A stretch of DNA of 64,000 nt from positions 1 to 64,000 of the forward strand of contig JAEUPB010000110.1 in NCBI GenBank assembly GCA_016789955.1. Direction: 5' to 3'. The position numbers and the translations under genes were made by a program. The notes beneath the pieces were generated by a model that saw only the letters and a list, made by a program, of their open reading frames with translations, ran no database searches and was not told the origin of the DNA. Below are positions 1 through 8,913 of the stretch, one piece after another (positions within the stretch are counted from its first letter, which is position 1; the number at the start of each line of letters is the position of its first letter). Origin of the DNA: Rubrivivax sp. (GTDB lineage: Bacteria; Pseudomonadota; Gammaproteobacteria; Burkholderiales; Burkholderiaceae_C).

Positions 1-417
<417 letters not shown>

Positions 418-441
418 GGAGCGGGGCCTTCGATAAGGAAG

Positions 442-1407
442 CTAGAACGGCGGCATGCCGGCGGCCGACGCCGCGTTCTCGATCGGCACGGCGAAGCCGA
501 TGCCGATGAACGTGCGCTGCTCCGACGGGTTCAGGATCGCGGTGACGATGCCCACCACGTGGCCGTCCATCGTGACGAGCGGGCCGCCGGAGTTGCCGGG
601 GTTGGCCGCGGCGTCGAACTGGATCAGGTTGGTCAGCGTCTTCTCGCCCTCGGGCGAGCGGAACTCGCGCTTCAGGCCCGACACCACGCCGTAGCTCACC
701 GACGGGCCGATGCCGAACGGGTGGCCCACCGCGATGACGTGGTCGCCGGGGCGCAGGTCGGCGGTGGAGCGCATGGTGGCGGCTTCGAGGTCGTCGGGCA
801 GGCTGTGGGCCTTGAGCACCGCGAGGTCGTTCTCGGGTTGCGCGCCGACGATGCTGGCCTCGCTCTCGTGCCCGTTGGCGAAGCGCACCTTGACCTTCTT
901 CGAGCCCCAGACCACGTGCAGGTTGGTGAGGATGGTGCCGTTGTCGATGATCACGACGCCGGTGCCCAGGCTGCGCTCCATCGCGCGCTTCTCCGGCTTG
1001 TCGTCATCGTCGTCGTTCTCGTTCATCAGGCCGATGACCCGCACCACCGAGGGCAGGATGGCCTCGTACGCGGCGGCCGCGGCGCTGGGCAGCGGCTCCT
1101 TCTCGAGCGACTCGCGCACCGCACGGTCGATGTCGTCCTGCGTCACCGCGCGATGGCCGCCGCGCAGCTGCAGCGCCGAGAGCGCGACCACCGCGCCCAC
1201 CAGCAAGCCGACCAACCCCCAGAGCACCGGCGGCACGCGCGCGGCGCCACGCGGAGCTGCCGCCGCTGCGGCCGGGGCATCCGTTGCTCCCGCTGCCGGC
1301 CCGCCAGCCTCGGCCGCGGCGCCGGTGGGGCCCACGGGGCCTGCAGCGGGCGCTGCCACGCCGGCCTTCGGGCGTCGCGACGGGCTGTACAGCGGGGCCT
1401 TCTTCAT
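442..1407 (-). CDS. Membrane-anchored trypsin-like serine protease (HtrA-like, no PDZ)
   Basis: A 321-residue S1C-type protease. The catalytic triad is visible as H164 (TNLHVV), D194 (ENDLAVL) and S273 (NPGNSGGPL). A proline/alanine-rich N-terminus is followed by one hydrophobic segment at about residues 60-80, so the protease domain probably faces the periplasm. An acidic run of Asp residues sits at about 130-136. Unlike DegP or DegS, the protein stops right after the last protease strand (GIGFAVPIE), so no PDZ domain is present. The start at 1407 (MKKAPLYS) is preferred over longer in-frame starts because those would run into the divergent TatD gene. Role inferred: envelope protein quality control or regulated cleavage. 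Family assignment is firm. Confidence 0.9.
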   Translation of the reverse strand: MKKAPLYSPSRRPKAGVAAPAAGPVGPTGAAAEAGGPAAGATDAPAAAAAAPRGAARVPPVLWGLVGLLVGAVVALSALQLRGGHRAVTQDDIDRAVRESLEKEPLPSAAAAAYEAILPSVVRVIGLMNENDDDDDKPEKRAMERSLGTGVVIIDNGTILTNLHVVWGSKKVKVRFANGHESEASIVGAQPENDLAVLKAHSLPDDLEAATMRSTADLRPGDHVIAVGHPFGIGPSVSYGVVSGLKREFRSPEGEKTLTNLIQFDAAANPGNSGGPLVTMDGHVVGIVTAILNPSEQRTFIGIGFAVPIENAASAAGMPPF

Positions 1408-1484
1408 CGGCTGGGCGGTGCGTGCGGCGGCAACACTATCACGGCCCGTGCCGGCCTGCGCGGCATGCCCCATCATTGCCTTCG

Positions 1485-2291
1485 ATGTGGATCGACTCCC
1501 ACTGCCACCTCGACGCCCCGGAGTTCGATGCCGACCGCGACGCGGTGGTGCAGCGCGCCCGTGAAGCCGGCGTGCAGCGGCTGCTGCTGCCGGCCGTGGC
1601 CGCGGCACACTTCGACGCCGTGCGCCAGCTGGCGCACCAGCATGGCGCGGCGTACGCGCTGGGGCTGCACCCGCTGTACGTCGAGGCCGCGGACCCGGGC
1701 GACCTCGGCCGGCTGCGTGAGGCGCTGGCCGCGCAGCGGGGCGACCCGGCCCTGGTGGCCGTGGGCGAGATCGGCCTGGACCACTTCGTGCCGGGTCTGG
1801 ACCTCGAGCGGCAGCAGCAGGTCTACGTCGAGCAGCTGAAGATCGCCCGCGACGCCGCGCTGCCCGTGGTGCTGCACGTGCGCCGCTCGGCCGATGCGCT
1901 GCTGGCCGGGCTCAACCGGGTCGAGGTGCCGGGTGGCATCGTGCACGCCTTCAACGGCAGCCGCGAGCAGGCGATGCGGTTCGTCGAGCGCGGGTTTGCC
2001 CTGGGTTTCGGCGGTGCGATGACCTTCGAGCGCGCCTTGCAGATCCGGCGCCTCGCGGCCGAACTGCCGGCCGAGGCGATCGTGCTGGAGACCGATGCGC
2101 CGGACATCCCGCCGCAGTGGCTGTACCGCACCGCTGCCGAGCGCGCCGCCGGGCGCACCAGCCGCAACGAGCCGGCCGAACTGCCGCGCATTGCCCGCAC
2201 CCTGGGCGACTTGCGTGGTTGGAGCGAGGCCGAAACCGCTGCGGTGACCAGCGCCAACGTGCGGCGCGTGCTGCCGCGGCTGCAAGGATGA
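1485..2291 (+). CDS. TatD-family metal-dependent hydrolase/deoxyribonuclease
   Basis: A 268-residue TIM-barrel hydrolase of the TatD family, known for Mg-dependent 3'-5' exonuclease or DNase activity. Metal-binding signatures are present in order: the N-terminal DSHCHLD with its HxH pair, the GEIGLD element, VLHVRR, the VHAFNG motif and the late ETDAPD motif. Length matches the family (about 255-270). The ATG at 1485 places the HxH motif at residues 6-8, as is typical. It is divergent from the protease gene and its stop overlaps the start of the next gene (ATGA), the first of several translationally coupled overlaps in this operon. The substrate in vivo is not shown by the sequence. Confidence 0.93.
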   Translation: MWIDSHCHLDAPEFDADRDAVVQRAREAGVQRLLLPAVAAAHFDAVRQLAHQHGAAYALGLHPLYVEAADPGDLGRLREALAAQRGDPALVAVGEIGLDHFVPGLDLERQQQVYVEQLKIARDAALPVVLHVRRSADALLAGLNRVEVPGGIVHAFNGSREQAMRFVERGFALGFGGAMTFERALQIRRLAAELPAEAIVLETDAPDIPPQWLYRTAAERAAGRTSRNEPAELPRIARTLGDLRGWSEAETAAVTSANVRRVLPRLQG

Positions 2292-2806
2292 GCGGCGAGC
2301 GGCTGGACGGCCTGCCGCCGGTGATCGGCCGGGCCACGCGGCTGCTGGTGCTCGGCAGCTTCCCGGGCGAGGCGTCGCTCGCCGCTCTGCAGTACTACGC
2401 CCATCCGCGCAACCAGTTCTGGCCGATCCTCTCGGCGATCTGGGGTCTGGACCTGCGTGGGCTCCCTTATCGGGCCCGACTGGACGAGGTGCGCCGGCGC
2501 GGCCTCGGCATCTGGGACGTGTACGCCAGCTGCCGGCGCGCCGGCAGCCTGGACACGGCCATCGAGGACGCCGTGCTGAACGACTTCGCGTCGCTGCGGC
2601 GGCGGGCACCCCGGCTGCACACCGTGGCGCACAACGGCAGCGAGTCGGCGCGCACGATGCGGCACATGGAAGCGCTCGGGTTCGAGGTGCTGCGCCTGCC
2701 GTCCACCAGTCCGGCCAACGCCAGCTGGTCGTTCGAACGCAAACTGGCCGCCTGGCAGGCTGCATTTGCGAACGCCGGCCTGGCGACCAGCGGTTATCGT
2801 CCCTGA
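2288..2806 (+). CDS. DNA-deoxyinosine (hypoxanthine) glycosylase, UDG superfamily
   Basis: A 172-residue protein of the uracil-DNA-glycosylase fold, of the type annotated as DNA-deoxyinosine glycosylase, which excises deaminated adenine (hypoxanthine) from DNA. The active-site loop LGSFPGEASL (residues 22-31) and the following YYAHPRNQFWP are diagnostic of this clade. The second conserved loop LPSTSPANAS (138-146) matches the DNA-intercalation motif. The start overlaps the tatD stop by 4 bp and the stop is immediately followed by the next ATG, so this is an operon gene. Linking a TatD nuclease with a glycosylase is consistent with a DNA-repair theme, but that link is inference. Confidence 0.88.
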   Translation: MSGERLDGLPPVIGRATRLLVLGSFPGEASLAALQYYAHPRNQFWPILSAIWGLDLRGLPYRARLDEVRRRGLGIWDVYASCRRAGSLDTAIEDAVLNDFASLRRRAPRLHTVAHNGSESARTMRHMEALGFEVLRLPSTSPANASWSFERKLAAWQAAFANAGLATSGYRP

Positions 2807-3580
2807 ATGCCGGAACCCAGCGCCCCGCTCCCGCCGGTCACCGTGTCGGAACACGATGGCGTGCGCTACCTGCACCTGGGGTCGCCGTGGGTGCAGGGCG
2901 CGATGCGCATCCGCCGTCCGCAGGTGGTGGAGCTCGAGTACATCCGCCGCATGCTGGCGGCAGTGCTGTGGCTGCCGTCGGCATCGCTGGGCCGCGGCCG
3001 CGCCGTGCAACTCGGTCTGGGCGCCGGGGCGCTGACGCGCTTCACCGCGCAGACGCTGGGCATGCCGACCACGGCCGTGGAGCTGAACCCGCAGGTCATC
3101 GAGGTCAACCGGCGCTGGTTCCACCTGCCCGAGGATGAGCGGCTGGACGTCGTTCAGATGGACGCCGGCCTGTGGCTGCGCGAGCACTGCCCGCCGGGCA
3201 GCGTGAGGCTGCTCTTCGTCGACCTCTACGACGAGGAGGCGGCCGCGCCGGTGCTGGACAGCGCTTCCTTCTACGCCGACTGCCACCGCGCGCTCGCCGA
3301 CGGCGGCGTCATGAGCGTCAACGTGTTCGGCTACCGCTCGGTGCTCGACGAGAGCCTGCGCCGCGTGGCGGCGGCCTTCGGGCCCGACGGCGTGGCCACC
3401 GTGCGCGCCACGCGCGAGGGCAACACCACGGTGGTCGCCGCGCGCGGTGTGCCGGTGCCCGAGTCCGACGTGCTGCGCGACCGTGCCGCGGCGCTGCAGC
3501 AGCGCTGCGCCGCGCTGGAACTGAAGGCGCCGACCTGGCCGCGGCTCGTCAATCGCTACGCCGAGGCGGTGCGCCCGTGA
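2807..3580 (+). CDS. Spermidine synthase-like SAM-binding protein
   Basis: A 257-residue Rossmann-fold protein resembling the spermidine-synthase/methyltransferase superfamily. The nucleotide-binding loop GLGAGAL lies at residues 70-76, the acidic residue E92 (VELNP) follows the second strand, a QMDA element follows at about 117-120, and FVDLYDEE at 137-144 occupies the catalytic Asp region. Bacterial proteins of this group are often called spermidine synthase-like without proven polyamine activity. It abuts the glycosylase gene with no gap and its stop overlaps the GTG of the next gene. Fold assignment is firm; the reaction (aminopropyl or methyl transfer) is not resolved from sequence. Confidence 0.82.
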   Translation: MPEPSAPLPPVTVSEHDGVRYLHLGSPWVQGAMRIRRPQVVELEYIRRMLAAVLWLPSASLGRGRAVQLGLGAGALTRFTAQTLGMPTTAVELNPQVIEVNRRWFHLPEDERLDVVQMDAGLWLREHCPPGSVRLLFVDLYDEEAAAPVLDSASFYADCHRALADGGVMSVNVFGYRSVLDESLRRVAAAFGPDGVATVRATREGNTTVVAARGVPVPESDVLRDRAAALQQRCAALELKAPTWPRLVNRYAEAVRP

Positions 3581-5409
3581 GTTCCACGACCGCGCGCCGC
3601 GCATCCCACGCGCCGACGCAGCCGGCCCCGCTGCCGGCGGCGCGCCCGCGCGGGCCGCTCGACTGGCGCGAACTGCTGCAGTGGCTGCAGGACGACGGCT
3701 GCATCGACGCCGAATCGGCCGAACGCGTGTCGCGGCGCTTCGCCGCGGGTGCGTCGAGCCTGCACGCGCTGGTGCGGCTGGGCAATGCCGGCCTGGCGCG
3801 GCGCGACTCGGGCCAGCCGCTGGACACCGAGGCGCTCACCGAATGGCTGGCCGGCCGCGCCGGCCTCGCCCACCTGCGCATCGACCCGCTGCGCGCCGAT
3901 GTCGGCCGGGTCAACGACGTGATGTCGGTGCGCTACGCCGAGATGCGCCGTGCACTGCCGGTGTCGTACGGGCTCACCGAGGTCGTGATCGCCACGTCGG
4001 AGCCCTTCGACACCGCCTGGGTCGCCGAGATCGAGGCGCACACGCGCCGCAGCGTGAAGCTGGTCGTCGCCAACCCCGACGACATCCGCCGCTACACCAC
4101 CGAGTTCTACGCGCTGGCCAAGTCGGTGCGGGCGGCCACCAAGACGGGCGAGGTCTCCGCCACCGCCAGCTTCGAGCAGCTCGTCGAGCTGGGCAAGACC
4201 AACAAGCAGCTCGATGCCAACGACCAGGGCGTGGTGCAGGTGGTCGACTGGCTGTGGCTCTACGCCTTCGACCAGCGCGCCAGCGACATCCACCTCGAGC
4301 CGCGCCGCGAGATGGGCGCGATCCGCTTCCGCATCGACGGCGTGCTGCACACCGTATACCAGGTGCCGCTGGGCGTGATGAACGCGATGATCGCGCGCAT
4401 CAAGCTGCTCGGCCGCATGGACGTGGTCGAGAAGCGCCGCCCGCTGGACGGCCGCATCAAGACCAAGCGCCAGGACGGCGCTGCCAACGGCCGCGAGGTG
4501 GAGATGCGGCTGTCGACGCTGCCCACCGCGTTCGGCGAGAAGATGGTGATGCGCATCTTCGACCCCGACACGGCGGTGAAGAGCCTTGCCCAGCTCGGCT
4601 TCGCGCCGCACGACGCCGAGCGCTGGCAGCAGCTCATCGCGCGGCCGCACGGCATCATCCTCGTCACCGGCCCTACCGGCAGCGGCAAGACGACGACGCT
4701 GTACTCGACGCTCAAGCAGCTGGCCACCGAGGAAGTCAACGTCTGCACGATCGAGGACCCGATCGAGATGATCGTGCCCGCGTTCAACCAGACGCAGGTG
4801 CAGCCGGCGCTGGAGATGGGCTTCGCCGAGGGACTGCGCGCACTGATGCGGCAGGACCCCGACATCATCATGGTCGGCGAGATCCGCGACCTCGCCACCG
4901 CCGAGATGGCGATCCAGGCGGCGCTCACCGGCCACCTGGTCTTCAGCACGCTGCACACCAACGACGCCGCCAGCGCGATCACGCGGCTGGCCGACCTGGG
5001 CGTGCCCACGTACCTGATCGCCGCCACGGTGGTGGGCGTGCTGGCGCAGCGATTGGCGCGCACGCTGTGCCCGTCGTGCAAGGAGCGCGACGAGACGGCC
5101 ACGCGCGAGGCGCTCGACGAACTGGTGGCGCCGTGGCGGCTCTCGGGTGGCGTGCGGGCCTACCGGCCGGTGGGCTGCCTGGAGTGCCGCCACACCGGCT
5201 TCCGCGGGCGGGCGGGCTTGTACGAGCTGCTGCTGATGAGCGACGCCGCCCGGGCCGCCGTACACCCGGCGGCGGATTCCACCGCGCTGCGCCGCCAGGC
5301 GGTGAAGGACGGCATGCGGCCACTGCGCCTGGGCGGCGCGATGAAGATCGCCGAGGGCGTCACCACGATCGAGGAAGTGCTGCGCGCGACGCCCGGCCTC
5401 GAGGCCTGA
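3577..5409 (+). CDS. GspE/PulE-type secretion or pilus ATPase
   Basis: A 610-residue type II secretion/type IV pilus assembly ATPase. An N-terminal MshEN-like domain (about residues 30-180) precedes the ATPase core. Walker A GPTGSGKT is at 365-372, an Asp box (IEDPIE) at 392-397, Walker B MVGEIRD at 432-438 and the His box STLHTND near 457-463. A zinc-binding tetracysteine is seen as C498/C501 and C534/C537. The start is a GTG (3577) overlapping the previous stop, the first codon giving a family-typical length. No other secretion or pilus genes are nearby, so it is an orphan here and could energise a system encoded elsewhere. Confidence 0.93.
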   Translation: MSSTTARRASHAPTQPAPLPAARPRGPLDWRELLQWLQDDGCIDAESAERVSRRFAAGASSLHALVRLGNAGLARRDSGQPLDTEALTEWLAGRAGLAHLRIDPLRADVGRVNDVMSVRYAEMRRALPVSYGLTEVVIATSEPFDTAWVAEIEAHTRRSVKLVVANPDDIRRYTTEFYALAKSVRAATKTGEVSATASFEQLVELGKTNKQLDANDQGVVQVVDWLWLYAFDQRASDIHLEPRREMGAIRFRIDGVLHTVYQVPLGVMNAMIARIKLLGRMDVVEKRRPLDGRIKTKRQDGAANGREVEMRLSTLPTAFGEKMVMRIFDPDTAVKSLAQLGFAPHDAERWQQLIARPHGIILVTGPTGSGKTTTLYSTLKQLATEEVNVCTIEDPIEMIVPAFNQTQVQPALEMGFAEGLRALMRQDPDIIMVGEIRDLATAEMAIQAALTGHLVFSTLHTNDAASAITRLADLGVPTYLIAATVVGVLAQRLARTLCPSCKERDETATREALDELVAPWRLSGGVRAYRPVGCLECRHTGFRGRAGLYELLLMSDAARAAVHPAADSTALRRQAVKDGMRPLRLGGAMKIAEGVTTIEEVLRATPGLEA

Positions 5410-5500
5410 CCGGCGCGCGGCTGGCGTGCAGGCGCACGCTGCTGGGGCGAGGAGCCCCTGGATCGGCTTACGTGGAAACCACACATGGCGCCCGAGACCC

Positions 5501-5512
5501 CCTGCCTAGAAT
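5501..5512 (+). promoter_or_regulatory. Possible -10 element upstream of tctBA
   Basis: TAGAAT at 5507-5512 lies 30 bp before the GTG of the TctB gene and resembles a sigma-70 -10 hexamer. No convincing -35 is seen at the expected spacing, so support is weak. Confidence 0.25.
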
Positions 5513-5542
5513 GGGTTCGAATATCTATCGGCAGGAGACAGC

Positions 5543-6007
5543 GTGAAGATCAAGAGCCAGAAGGACTTCTGGTCGGGGCTGATGTTCATCGTCGTGGGCA
5601 TCTCGTTCACGGTCGGCGCCACCAACTACAGCTTCGGCAGCTCGGCCCGCCCGGGCCCCGGCTACTTCCCCTTCGGCCTCGGCATCCTGCTCGCCGTCCT
5701 GGGGGCGATGGTGCTGTTCAAGGCACTCACCATCGAGACCGAGGACGGGGAGCCGATCGGCGTCTGGGCGTTCCGACCGCTGATCTGGATCGTCGGCTCG
5801 GTCGCCGTGTTCGGGTTCGCGCTACCGTTCCTGGGCATGATCATCGCGCTGCCCATCCTCGTGGTGGTCGCCGCCGCCGCCGGGGACGAGTTCCACTGGG
5901 GCGAGGCGCTGATGAATGCCGCGATCCTGACCGTCGGCAGCTACTTCATCTTCATCTACGGCCTGAAGCTGACGATCCCGCTGTGGCCCCGTTTCATCGG
6001 AAGCTGA
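5543..6007 (+). CDS. tctB: Tripartite tricarboxylate transporter small subunit TctB
   Basis: A 154-residue membrane protein with four hydrophobic segments, the size and pattern of TctB, the small permease subunit of the tripartite tricarboxylate transporter family. The conserved GPGYFPFGLG element after the first helix is typical. The start is a GTG preceded by a strong GCAGGAGA ribosome site. It is followed 10 bp later by TctA, forming the membrane part of a sodium- or proton-coupled uptake system for carboxylates. The periplasmic receptor (TctC/Bug) is not next to it; such receptors are commonly scattered in Burkholderiales, and one lies at 46620 in this window. Confidence 0.9.
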   Translation: MKIKSQKDFWSGLMFIVVGISFTVGATNYSFGSSARPGPGYFPFGLGILLAVLGAMVLFKALTIETEDGEPIGVWAFRPLIWIVGSVAVFGFALPFLGMIIALPILVVVAAAAGDEFHWGEALMNAAILTVGSYFIFIYGLKLTIPLWPRFIGS

Positions 6008-6017
6008 GGAGCACGGC

Positions 6018-7532
6018 ATGGATCTCCTGAACAATCTCGTCCTCGGCTTCGGCGTCGCCTTCACGCTGCAGAACCTGCTGTACGCGTTCGGCGGCGCGCT
6101 GCTGGGCACGCTGATCGGCGTGCTGCCGGGCCTGGGCCCGGTGGCCACCATCGCGATGCTGCTGCCGTCGATCTACGCGCTCGACGCCACCCCCGCGCTG
6201 ATCATGCTGGCCGGCATCTACTACGGTGCCCAGTACGGCGGCTCGACCACCGCCATCCTCATCAACGTGCCCGGCGAGTCCAGCTCGGTGGTCACGGCGA
6301 TCGACGGCTACAAGATGGCCCGCAGCGGCCGCGCCGGCGCGGCGCTCGCCGCGGCGGGCCTGGGCTCGTTCTTCGCGGGCTGCGTGGGCACCATCATCAT
6401 CGCGGCCTTTGCGCCGCCGCTGACCGAGCTCGCCTTCAAGTTCGGGCCGGCCGAGTACTTCTCGCTGATGGTGCTGGGCCTCATCGGCGCCGTGGTGCTG
6501 GCCTCGGGGTCGCTGGTCAAGGCCATCGCAATGATCCTGCTCGGGCTGTTGTTCGGGCAGATCAACACCGACGTGATCTCCGGCGTGCCACGCTACAGCT
6601 TCGACATCCCCGAGCTGACCGACGGCATCGGCTTCGTGGCCATCGCGATGGGCGTGTTCGGCTTCGGCGAGATCATCTCCAACCTGGGCAAGCCCGCCGA
6701 GCACCGCGAGGTGTTCACGAAGGACGTCAAGGGCCTGTGGCCGACGCGCGAGGACTTCAGGAACGCCTGGCCGGCCGTGCTGCGGGGCACGTCTCTCGGT
6801 TCGCTGCTGGGCGTGCTGCCCGGCGGCGGCGCGCTGCTGGCGGCCTTCGCCGCCTACACGGTGGAGAAGAAGGCGCCGATGAAGCCCGGCGAGGTGCCGT
6901 TCGGCCAGGGCAACATCCGTGGCGTCGCCGGCCCCGAGAGCGCCAACAACGCCGGCGCGCAGACCTCGTTCATCCCGATGCTGACCCTCGGCATCCCGCC
7001 GAACGCGGTGATGGCGCTGATGGTGGGCGCGATGACGATCAAGGGCATCCAGCCCGGCCCGCAGGTGATGACCAGCAACCCGCAGCTGTTCTGGGGCCTG
7101 ATCGCGTCGATGTGGGTCGGCAACCTCATGCTGATCATCCTGAACCTGCCGCTGATCGGCATCTGGATCAAGCTGCTGACGGTGCCCTACCGGTTCCTGT
7201 TCCCGGCGATCATGTCGTTCTGCTGCATCGGCCTCTACACGCTGAACAACTCGAGCTTCGACGTGTTCATCGGCGCGATCTTCGGCGTCGTGGGCTACGT
7301 GTTCTACAAGCTCGGCTGCGAGCCGGCGCCGCTGCTGCTGGGATTCATCCTCGGGCCGATGATGGAGGAGAACCTGCGCCGGGCGCTGCTGCTGTCGCGT
7401 GGCGACTGGACTGCGTTCATCACGCGGCCGTTGTCGGCCGGCCTGTTGCTCGCCGCGCTGGCGATGATCGTCGTCGTGATGCTGCCGGCGATCAAGAACA
7501 AGCGCGAGGCAGCCTTCCAGGACGCTGACTGA
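6018..7532 (+). CDS. tctA: Tripartite tricarboxylate transporter large permease TctA
   Basis: A 504-residue polytopic membrane protein, full length for TctA, which forms the substrate translocation path of the tripartite tricarboxylate transporter. Family-typical conserved segments are seen: GVLPGLGPVATIAMLLP near the N-terminus, YYGAQYGGSTTAILINVPGE, the mirror-image GVLPGGGALLAAF in the second half, and VAGPESANNAGAQTSFIPMLTLGIP. It is co-directional with TctB and followed by a strong hairpin. The substrate cannot be told from sequence (citrate and other di- or tricarboxylates are known for the family). Confidence 0.95.
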   Translation: MDLLNNLVLGFGVAFTLQNLLYAFGGALLGTLIGVLPGLGPVATIAMLLPSIYALDATPALIMLAGIYYGAQYGGSTTAILINVPGESSSVVTAIDGYKMARSGRAGAALAAAGLGSFFAGCVGTIIIAAFAPPLTELAFKFGPAEYFSLMVLGLIGAVVLASGSLVKAIAMILLGLLFGQINTDVISGVPRYSFDIPELTDGIGFVAIAMGVFGFGEIISNLGKPAEHREVFTKDVKGLWPTREDFRNAWPAVLRGTSLGSLLGVLPGGGALLAAFAAYTVEKKAPMKPGEVPFGQGNIRGVAGPESANNAGAQTSFIPMLTLGIPPNAVMALMVGAMTIKGIQPGPQVMTSNPQLFWGLIASMWVGNLMLIILNLPLIGIWIKLLTVPYRFLFPAIMSFCCIGLYTLNNSSFDVFIGAIFGVVGYVFYKLGCEPAPLLLGFILGPMMEENLRRALLLSRGDWTAFITRPLSAGLLLAALAMIVVVMLPAIKNKREAAFQDAD

Positions 7533-7573
7533 CCGAGGCCGTCTGGGCCCGCCTGCGCGGGTACGGCAACACC

Positions 7574-7605
7574 GCGCCCCCCAAGTCGAGCGACTTGCGG
7601 GGCGC
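7574..7605 (+). terminator. Hairpin downstream of tctBA, candidate terminator
   Basis: Two 15-base arms (7574-7588 and 7591-7605) are complementary at 14 of 15 positions, forming a long GC-rich hairpin 41 bp after the tctA stop. The following bases contain only a short T run (CTTTCC), so it is a plausible but not textbook intrinsic terminator. Confidence 0.55.
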
Positions 7606-7648
7606 GGCCGCTTTCCTATCATCCGTCTTCCGATCTGAGGAGCCGAGC

Positions 7649-8860
7649 ATGCTGAAGAGTCTTCATCGCCAGGGCTGGCGCGTCGCGGGGGGGGCGATGG
7701 TGGCCGTGGCCGTCGCCGTGGGTCTTGCCGGATGCGCGCAACCCGGCCCGGCGCCCCGCGTCGATGCCGGCGAGCAGGAGTTCAACGCCGCGATCGACGC
7801 GGTCATCGACAGCGTCTTCGCCCAGCTCCAGCAGGGCGGGCTGCAGGGTGTTCTGTCGCGCCTGGAGGGCAAGCGCGGCGTGATCGTCGAGCCGGTGCTC
7901 GAGGCCGGCTCCGGCAACCAGACCGCCGCTACGCAGGCGATCGATGCCCGCATCGCGCGCCGCGTGGCCGAGAAGTTCCAGCAGGTAGAACTGCTGCCGT
8001 TCCAGTCGGGCAGCCTGCCGAAGGCGCAATACCTGCTGACGGGCACGATGGGCCGCACCGCGGGCGCAACCGGCCCGTGGCGCATCGATCTCGCGCTGTC
8101 GGACCTGAAGACGCGCACGGTGGCTGCACAAGCCACGTCGCGCGCGCGGCCGCAGGGCGTGGACCCGACTCCCACCGCGTACTACCGCGACAGCCCCGTG
8201 CTGCTGCGCGACGCGGCGGTCGGCCGCACCGAGGAGGCATCGCGCACCGCCGCGGGCCAGCTCGCGCCGGCGGGCTACCTCGACCGCGTCGCCACGTCGG
8301 CGCTGCTGGCCGATGCCACCGCCGCCTACAACGCCGAGCGCTTCGAGCAGGCGCTGGCGCTGTACAAGCAGGCGCTGGCGGCCCCCGGCGGCGAGCAGCT
8401 GCGCGTGTACAGCGGCATCTACCTCACCAACTGGCGCCTGGGCCGCATGGCCGATGCCGAGGCTGCGTTCGGCAACATCGTCGCGGCGGGTCTGGCGGCA
8501 CGCAACCTGGGCGTGAAGTTCCTGTTCCGTCCGGGCGGCACCGACTTCTTCGCCGACCCCAAGTCGCCGCCGCCGTACGACGCCTGGGTGCGCCAGATCG
8601 CCCGCCAGGCCGCCTCGAGCAAGGTGTGCCTCAACGTCGTGGGCCACACGAGCAAGAGCGGCTCCGAGCAGTACAACGACCAGCTCTCGCAGCGCCGCGC
8701 GCAGTTCCTGAAGCAGCGGCTGGAGAGCGAGTCGGGCGAACTGGCCTCGCGCACCAAGGCCGTGGGCATGGGCTTCCGCGAGAACCTCGTGGGCAGCGGC
8801 AGCGATGACGCCCGCGATGCGCTCGATCGCCGCGTCGAGTTCAAGGTGGAAGGCTGCTGA
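7649..8860 (+). CDS. Lipoprotein with FlgO/CsgG-like, TPR-like and OmpA-like parts
   Basis: A 403-residue predicted lipoprotein: positive N-terminus, hydrophobic stretch and lipobox LAGC with the acylated Cys at 29. Residues about 40-140 (paired conserved Gln/Gly-rich helices, then YLLTGTM) resemble the FlgO/CsgG-like envelope proteins. Residues about 235-280 look like a tetratricopeptide pair (AYNAERFEQALALYKQAL). The C-terminal 80 residues resemble an OmpA-type peptidoglycan-binding domain (NVVGHTSKSG, then an RR-containing helix and a final RRVEF). It is monocistronic, between the tctA hairpin and the MFS gene. An envelope-scaffold role is inferred. The OmpA-like part is the best supported module. 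Confidence 0.72.
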   Translation: MLKSLHRQGWRVAGGAMVAVAVAVGLAGCAQPGPAPRVDAGEQEFNAAIDAVIDSVFAQLQQGGLQGVLSRLEGKRGVIVEPVLEAGSGNQTAATQAIDARIARRVAEKFQQVELLPFQSGSLPKAQYLLTGTMGRTAGATGPWRIDLALSDLKTRTVAAQATSRARPQGVDPTPTAYYRDSPVLLRDAAVGRTEEASRTAAGQLAPAGYLDRVATSALLADATAAYNAERFEQALALYKQALAAPGGEQLRVYSGIYLTNWRLGRMADAEAAFGNIVAAGLAARNLGVKFLFRPGGTDFFADPKSPPPYDAWVRQIARQAASSKVCLNVVGHTSKSGSEQYNDQLSQRRAQFLKQRLESESGELASRTKAVGMGFRENLVGSGSDDARDALDRRVEFKVEGC

Positions 8861-8913
8861 CTTCCCATCCGGCAGCCGTCGCGGGACAGCGCGGCGGCTG
8901 CTAGCCTTCGGGC

